9,005 bases of DNA, from assembly GCA_030066245.1 (NCBI GenBank), contig JASJBY010000170.1:1-9005 (forward strand). Reading direction: 5' to 3'. This document shows, in pieces, positions 5,607 to 9,005 of this stretch (position 1 is its first letter; every line of letters begins with the position of its first letter). A program made the position numbers and the translations under genes. The notes under the pieces are model-generated. The model ran no database searches, was not told where the DNA came from, and was given only the letters and a program-made list of their open reading frames with translations. Origin of the DNA: Gammaproteobacteria bacterium (lineage in GTDB: Bacteria > Pseudomonadota > Gammaproteobacteria > JAABTG01).

Positions 5607-6721
5607 ACCGCCATCAGATCGACCTGGGTTTTGTCCGCGGTGGCTTTCGTCTGCGTGTCGAGCTGAACTTACCGTCGAGCGGAGTGACCGTCGTACTGGG
5701 GCCTTCGGGGAGCGGCAAGAGCACCCTGCTTCGGCTAATCGCGGGCCTGGAGCAACCCCAGGAAGGTCGGATCCAGGTCGGTGGCCAGCTCTGGCTGGAT
5801 ACCGGACGGCGCATTTCCCTGGCGCCCCAGAGACGCGGAGTCGGGATGGTTTTTCAGGATTATGCTCTGTTCGCGAACATGACCGTAGCCGGTAACATCG
5901 GCTACGGACTGCCCAGAAAGGGACGCAGGCAGACCGTCCGCGAATGGATCGAGCGCCTGCACCTGACCGGGCTCGAGGCACGCCATCCCCATCAGCTCTC
6001 GGGTGGGCAGAAGCAACGCGTCGCCCTGGCGCGTGCCCTAGCCCGGGAGCCGGATCTGCTATTGCTCGACGAACCGCTGTCAGCGGTGGATGTGTATCTG
6101 CGCCAGCGCCTGCGCGACCAGCTGCTCGCTGTGGCTGCAACCCTGGAGCAGCCGGTGATCATGGTTACCCATGATCTAGACGAGGCTCGACACCTGGCGG
6201 ACCAGGTCGGCGTCATGGTGGGGGGAGAGATGTACAGGTTCGGCCTGACCTCCGAGGTCTTCGACGATCCCGGAGACGTGGAGAGTGCCCGTGTGCTCGG
6301 CTGGCGCAACCTGTTGCCGGTGCGCTGGATTGAGCATGATGCGGCAGGGGGCGAATGGGGGCGGCTGAACCTGGCGCGGGACCTGTCACCGGAAGTCGCC
6401 TGGCTCGGCATTCGCCCGGAGCATCTGCGCATTGTGGACCGGGCGTCCGAGGGACTGGACGCCCGGGCCGTGCGGGTGCGCGAGCTCGGTGCTTTTCGAG
6501 AGCTTCAATGCCGGCTCACCGACGGCACACCGGTGTATCTGCAGCGGCCCTGGAACGAGCCACTCCCGGCACCTGGCGAGCACGTACGCCTCGGCTTGCC
6601 GACGCAGCACCTGCGTCCCCTGAGCGAAGGGCTAGGCCAGGTGATCCTGCACCGTACTCAAGTGGTGTTGACCGGCGCTGAGCCGCCGGCTGCTGACGAC
6701 GGTATGCACGCCGTCGCGTAA
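5603..6721 (+). CDS. modC: Molybdate ABC transporter, ATP-binding protein
   Basis: A 372-residue ATPase that powers molybdate import on the cytoplasmic side of the membrane. From the ATG at 5603, which overlaps the modB stop (ATGA) and has GGAG at 5591-5594, all ABC motifs are present: Walker A GPSGSGKST (33-41), Q-loop VFQDYALF (Gln85), signature LSGGQ (132-136), Walker B LLLLDE (152-157) and switch His190. An in-frame ATG at 5582 would add 7 residues but lacks these signals. The C-terminal 110 residues contain GIRPEHLRIV, which resembles the regulatory domain of sulfate or polyamine ATPases (CysA/PotA) more than a clear Mop domain of E. coli ModC. The operon context nevertheless makes molybdate the likely substrate. 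It is the last gene of modABC; no strong terminator follows. Confidence 0.92.
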   Translation: MNRHQIDLGFVRGGFRLRVELNLPSSGVTVVLGPSGSGKSTLLRLIAGLEQPQEGRIQVGGQLWLDTGRRISLAPQRRGVGMVFQDYALFANMTVAGNIGYGLPRKGRRQTVREWIERLHLTGLEARHPHQLSGGQKQRVALARALAREPDLLLLDEPLSAVDVYLRQRLRDQLLAVAATLEQPVIMVTHDLDEARHLADQVGVMVGGEMYRFGLTSEVFDDPGDVESARVLGWRNLLPVRWIEHDAAGGEWGRLNLARDLSPEVAWLGIRPEHLRIVDRASEGLDARAVRVRELGAFRELQCRLTDGTPVYLQRPWNEPLPAPGEHVRLGLPTQHLRPLSEGLGQVILHRTQVVLTGAEPPAADDGMHAVA

Positions 6722-6812
6722 GCCGGTTGATCTCGGCGCGTCGCTTTTCTTTATCTTCACGCTTTCCTCTCCTCGCATTGTCGCATTTGCAACTTCCGGG
6801 GGACGCACGCCT

Positions 6813-6828
6813 TGTCGGTCATATGACA
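6813..6828. promoter_or_regulatory. NifA upstream activator sequence for iscA-nifUS
   Basis: TGTCGGTCATATGACA is an exact TGT-N10-ACA NifA site inside the palindrome CTTGTC (6811-6816) / GACAAG (6825-6830). Only the single central T preference of the extended consensus is not met. It is centred about 97 bases before the expected start from the sigma-54 promoter at 6891-6907, the classic distance for NifA activation. Confidence 0.85.
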
Positions 6829-6890
6829 AGGATCTCCCATCGTCAGTCGGCAATCGCAACAAAACAAGGCATTAGCGAGGATCGGTGTCG

Positions 6891-6907
6891 CTGGCACATG
6901 CGTTGCA
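6891..6907 (+). promoter_or_regulatory. Sigma-54 promoter of iscA-nifU-nifS
   Basis: CTGGCACATGCGTTGCA fits the sigma-54 consensus (TGGCAC-N5-TTGCA) with GG at 6893-6894 and GC at 6905-6906 separated by exactly 10 bases. Transcription should begin near 6918, giving a leader of about 50 bases before the iscA-nif ATG. Confidence 0.92.
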
Positions 6908-6968
6908 TCTGCCGGGTTCAATTCCTACCGAGACCGCATTCAGGCTTTATCCGAAGGAGATTGTCCAC

Positions 6969-7292
6969 ATGTTGACACTGACGCCCAATGCACAAGCTGC
7001 AGTCAGTCGTTTCATTCGCGGAGCAGAGGAGCCGGTCGCCGGATTGCGTATTGCAGTCACCGGCGGCGGCTGCTCGGGCATGCAGTACGGCATGAGCTTG
7101 GAGGCTGAAGCCAAGACCAGCGACGTGGTCATGGAGTTTGATGACGTCACGGTCCTGGTTGACCCTTTGAGTGCACCATTGCTCGCCGGGGTTACCGTCG
7201 ACTTTCACGACGGCATGGAGGGCACCGGCTTCCGGTTCGAGAACCCCAATGCCACCAACAGCTGCGGCTGCGGCAAATCGTTTTCGGCCTGA
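6969..7292 (+). CDS. iscA: Nif-specific A-type Fe-S carrier (IscA-nif)
   Basis: A 107-residue A-type scaffold or carrier protein (HesB/IscA family) that binds iron or Fe-S clusters and passes them to target proteins in the cytoplasm. The three conserved cysteines are Cys35 in [10 protein letters not shown] and Cys99/Cys101 in NSCGCGKSF near the C-terminus. The start at 6969 has AAGGAGA at 6954-6960 with ideal spacing; the same frame is open from 6885, but that would place the start inside the sigma-54 promoter. Position directly before nifU and nifS, behind a NifA-regulated promoter, identifies it as the nitrogenase-dedicated copy, as in Azotobacter vinelandii, rather than the housekeeping isc one. 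NifU follows after 44 bases with its own ribosome binding site. Length and motifs are normal. Confidence 0.95.
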   Translation: MLTLTPNAQAAVSRFIRGAEEPVAGLRIAVTGGGCSGMQYGMSLEAEAKTSDVVMEFDDVTVLVDPLSAPLLAGVTVDFHDGMEGTGFRFENPNATNSCGCGKSFSA

Positions 7293-7336
7293 GCCGGCTT
7301 AGGGCTCGATCCATTTCAAATCCCCGGAGGCAAACC

Positions 7337-8224
7337 ATGTGGGACTATTCCGAGAAGGTCAAAGATCACTTCTTTGCACCGCGTAACGCAGGCGCTGTGG
7401 AGGGCGCCAACGCAGTCGGCGATGTGGGCTCGTTGTCTTGCGGCGACGCATTGCGCCTGAGTCTGAAGGTGGATCCAGACACCGAGACTATCTTGGACGC
7501 GGGCTTTCAGACCTTCGGCTGTGGTTCGGCCATCGCTTCCAGCTCGGCGCTGACCGAGATCATCAAGGGCTATACCCTGGACGAGGCTCTCAAGGTCAGC
7601 AATCAGGACATCGCCGATTATCTGGATGGCTTGCCCCCGGAGAAGATGCATTGCTCAGTCATGGGTCGCGAGGCCCTGCAGGCCGCTATCGCCAATTACC
7701 GCGGCGAGGATTGGAAGGACGACCACGAGGAGGGCGCCCTGGTCTGCAAGTGTTTTGCCGTGGACGAGGTACTGATCCAGGAGACCATCAAGGCCAATGG
7801 CTTGCATACCGTCGAGGATGTGACGAACTACACCAAGGCCGGAGGCGGCTGCTCGGCCTGCCACGAGGGTATCGAGGAGATCCTGGTCCGTGTTCTCGCC
7901 GAAAGGGGAGAGCAGTTCGACCCGGCCGGTCCGGCGGCGCCTGTCCGCCAGCCCTCCCAAGGCAAGCTGAGCAACTTGCAGCGTATTCGGCGCATCGAGG
8001 CGGCCATCGAAGGGATTCGCCCGAACCTGCAGCGCGACGACGGTGACGTGGAGCTCATCGACGTGGACGGCAAGAACGTCTTTGTAAAGATGACCGGCGC
8101 CTGTGCCGGCTGTCAGGTGGCGGCCGTCACCCTGGACGGCATTCAGCAACGTATCGTCGAGGACCTGGGCGAGTTCGTGCGTGTCCTGCCGGCGGACGTA
8201 CAAAAGCTGGCGCAGTCAGCATAG
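7337..8224 (+). CDS. nifU: Fe-S cluster scaffold protein NifU
   Basis: A 295-residue modular scaffold on which clusters are built from NifS-derived sulfur and then given to nitrogenase proteins. The N-terminal IscU-like domain (1-125) has Cys35, Asp37, Cys62 and Cys106. The central domain binds a permanent [2Fe-2S] cluster through Cys137, Cys139, Cys172 and Cys175. All of these residue numbers coincide with A. vinelandii NifU. The C-terminal Nfu domain (about 212-295) has the cluster-binding CAGC (Cys256/Cys259). The linker between the central and Nfu domains (about 190-211, rich in Pro, Ala and Gln) is shorter than in Azotobacter. CGGAGG at 7325-7330 supports the start. The 92-base gap before nifS is wider than usual but holds no convincing promoter. 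All three domains are intact. Confidence 0.97.
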   Translation: MWDYSEKVKDHFFAPRNAGAVEGANAVGDVGSLSCGDALRLSLKVDPDTETILDAGFQTFGCGSAIASSSALTEIIKGYTLDEALKVSNQDIADYLDGLPPEKMHCSVMGREALQAAIANYRGEDWKDDHEEGALVCKCFAVDEVLIQETIKANGLHTVEDVTNYTKAGGGCSACHEGIEEILVRVLAERGEQFDPAGPAAPVRQPSQGKLSNLQRIRRIEAAIEGIRPNLQRDDGDVELIDVDGKNVFVKMTGACAGCQVAAVTLDGIQQRIVEDLGEFVRVLPADVQKLAQSA

Positions 8225-8316
8225 CCGGGTGGGTCGTGGCACATGCGCATGCAGCGGAGAACACAGGACCAACAAACCCTTTCCTGAACACAGCATCTTC
8301 CAAGAGGCCGTTTCCC

Positions 8317-9005
8317 ATGAGCGAAGGCATCTACATGGATAACAACGCCACCACTATGGTCACTTCCGAGGTGGTGGACGCTATGCTGCCGTATTTCAGC
8401 GAGCAATTCGGCAATCCCTCGTCGTTTCACCAGTTCGGCGACAAGGTGGGAAAAGCGATCAAGAAGGCACGTAAGCAGGTTCAATCGCTGCTCGGCGCCG
8501 AGCATGACTCGGAGATCATCTTCACCTCCTGCGGCACCGAGTCAGACTCCACCGCGATCATCTCGGCGCTGAAGGCCCAGCCGAACCGCAAGGAAATCAT
8601 CACCACCGTGGTCGAGCATCCGGCGGTCCTCAGTCTGTGCGAGCATCTGCAGAAAGACGGCTACACCGTCCACTATCTCAAGGTTGACAACCGCGGGCGG
8701 CTGGACATGCAGGAGTACATGGATTTGCTGTCCGACAAGGTCGCTATCGTCTCGGTCATGTGGGCCAACAACGAGTCTGGCACCCTCTTCCCGGTGGAGG
8801 ATATGGCCATGCTGGCCAAGTCCGCTGGAGTCATGTTCCACACGGATGCGGTGCAGGCGGTGGGGAAGCTGCCCATCAACCTTAAGGACAGTGCCATTGA
8901 CATGCTGTCCCTGTCCGGGCACAAGCTGCATGCGCCCAAGGGCATCGGTGTGCTCTACCTGCGCCGCAACACCCGTTTTCGCCCACTCCTTCGCGGGGGG
9001 CATCA
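8317..9005 (+). CDS. nifS: Cysteine desulfurase NifS, 5' part (runs off the window)
   Basis: The first 229 residues of a PLP-dependent cysteine desulfurase that converts cysteine to alanine and passes a persulfide to NifU. It starts with the family N-terminus YMDNNATTMV and keeps GTESD, the PLP-stacking His101 (VVEHPAV), Asp177 and Gln180 (HTDAVQA), which hold the cofactor, and the Schiff-base Lys203 in SGHKLHAPKG. The catalytic cysteine, expected near residue 325, lies beyond the window, so activity cannot be fully judged. The ATG at 8317 has AGAGG at 8303-8307; the in-frame ATG at 8335 would give the shorter MDNNATT start common in the family and is a possible alternative. It is most likely transcribed with iscA-nif and nifU. 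Its linkage to nifU separates it from the housekeeping iscS. Confidence 0.97.
   Translation, partial: MSEGIYMDNNATTMVTSEVVDAMLPYFSEQFGNPSSFHQFGDKVGKAIKKARKQVQSLLGAEHDSEIIFTSCGTESDSTAIISALKAQPNRKEIITTVVEHPAVLSLCEHLQKDGYTVHYLKVDNRGRLDMQEYMDLLSDKVAIVSVMWANNESGTLFPVEDMAMLAKSAGVMFHTDAVQAVGKLPINLKDSAIDMLSLSGHKLHAPKGIGVLYLRRNTRFRPLLRGGH

Noticed and set aside
5601..6140. Long minus-strand frames across modC
   Set aside because: These are shadows of the GC-rich modC gene, with low-complexity translations rich in Arg, Ala, Gly and Pro.
6885..6968. Upstream start for iscA-nif
   Set aside because: It lies before or within the sigma-54 promoter and lacks a ribosome binding site; AAGGAGA precedes the ATG at 6969.
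1..9005. CRISPR arrays, tRNA or rRNA genes, insertion sequences
   Set aside because: I saw no regularly spaced repeats, no tRNA-like cloverleaf or rRNA sequence, and no transposase or terminal inverted repeats.

Overview
The window is part of a nitrogen-fixation (nif) gene cluster, with every recognisable gene on the + strand. Gene content and protein similarity suggest a GC-rich gammaproteobacterial diazotroph, for example a purple sulfur bacterium (Chromatiales) or an Azotobacter-like organism. That assignment is inference: there is no rRNA or other taxonomic marker here.

Layout. 1-225 is the 3' end of fdxB (nif-specific ferredoxin III). A sharp GC-rich hairpin with a repeat-like tail follows (258-282). 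392-715 encodes a thioredoxin-like [2Fe-2S] ferredoxin, coupled by a 1-base overlap to a 122-residue protein I do not recognise (715-1083). A 527-base stretch with no convincing gene ends in a compact regulatory region: two NtrC-like 17-mers, a full IHF consensus and a sigma-54 promoter. These drive a two-gene cassette, an ATP-grasp ligase (1611-2726) and a plant-type isoaspartyl peptidase/asparaginase (2802-3743). Next is modABC for molybdate uptake (4155-6721), with its own NifA upstream activator sequence and sigma-54 promoter. The window closes with iscA-nif, nifU and the 5' part of nifS (6969 to the end), the Fe-S assembly genes for nitrogenase, again behind a NifA site and a sigma-54 promoter.

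How it works together. NifS releases sulfur from cysteine, and NifU (with IscA-nif) assembles Fe-S clusters for nitrogenase. ModABC brings in molybdate for the FeMo-cofactor. The ferredoxins are candidate electron carriers or accessory Fe-S proteins for nitrogenase or cofactor synthesis. Three separate sigma-54 promoters lie in 9 kb: two paired with NifA-type TGT-N10-ACA sites, one paired with NtrC-like and IHF elements.

The least explained part is the ATP-grasp/isoaspartyl peptidase pair. It is not a standard nif component, its upstream gene is less GC-rich than its neighbours in the stretch I counted, and its promoter looks nitrogen-regulated. One enzyme can form amide or peptide bonds and the other cleaves beta-aspartyl bonds, so a nitrogen-storage or beta-aspartyl dipeptide cycle is a reasonable but untested hypothesis.
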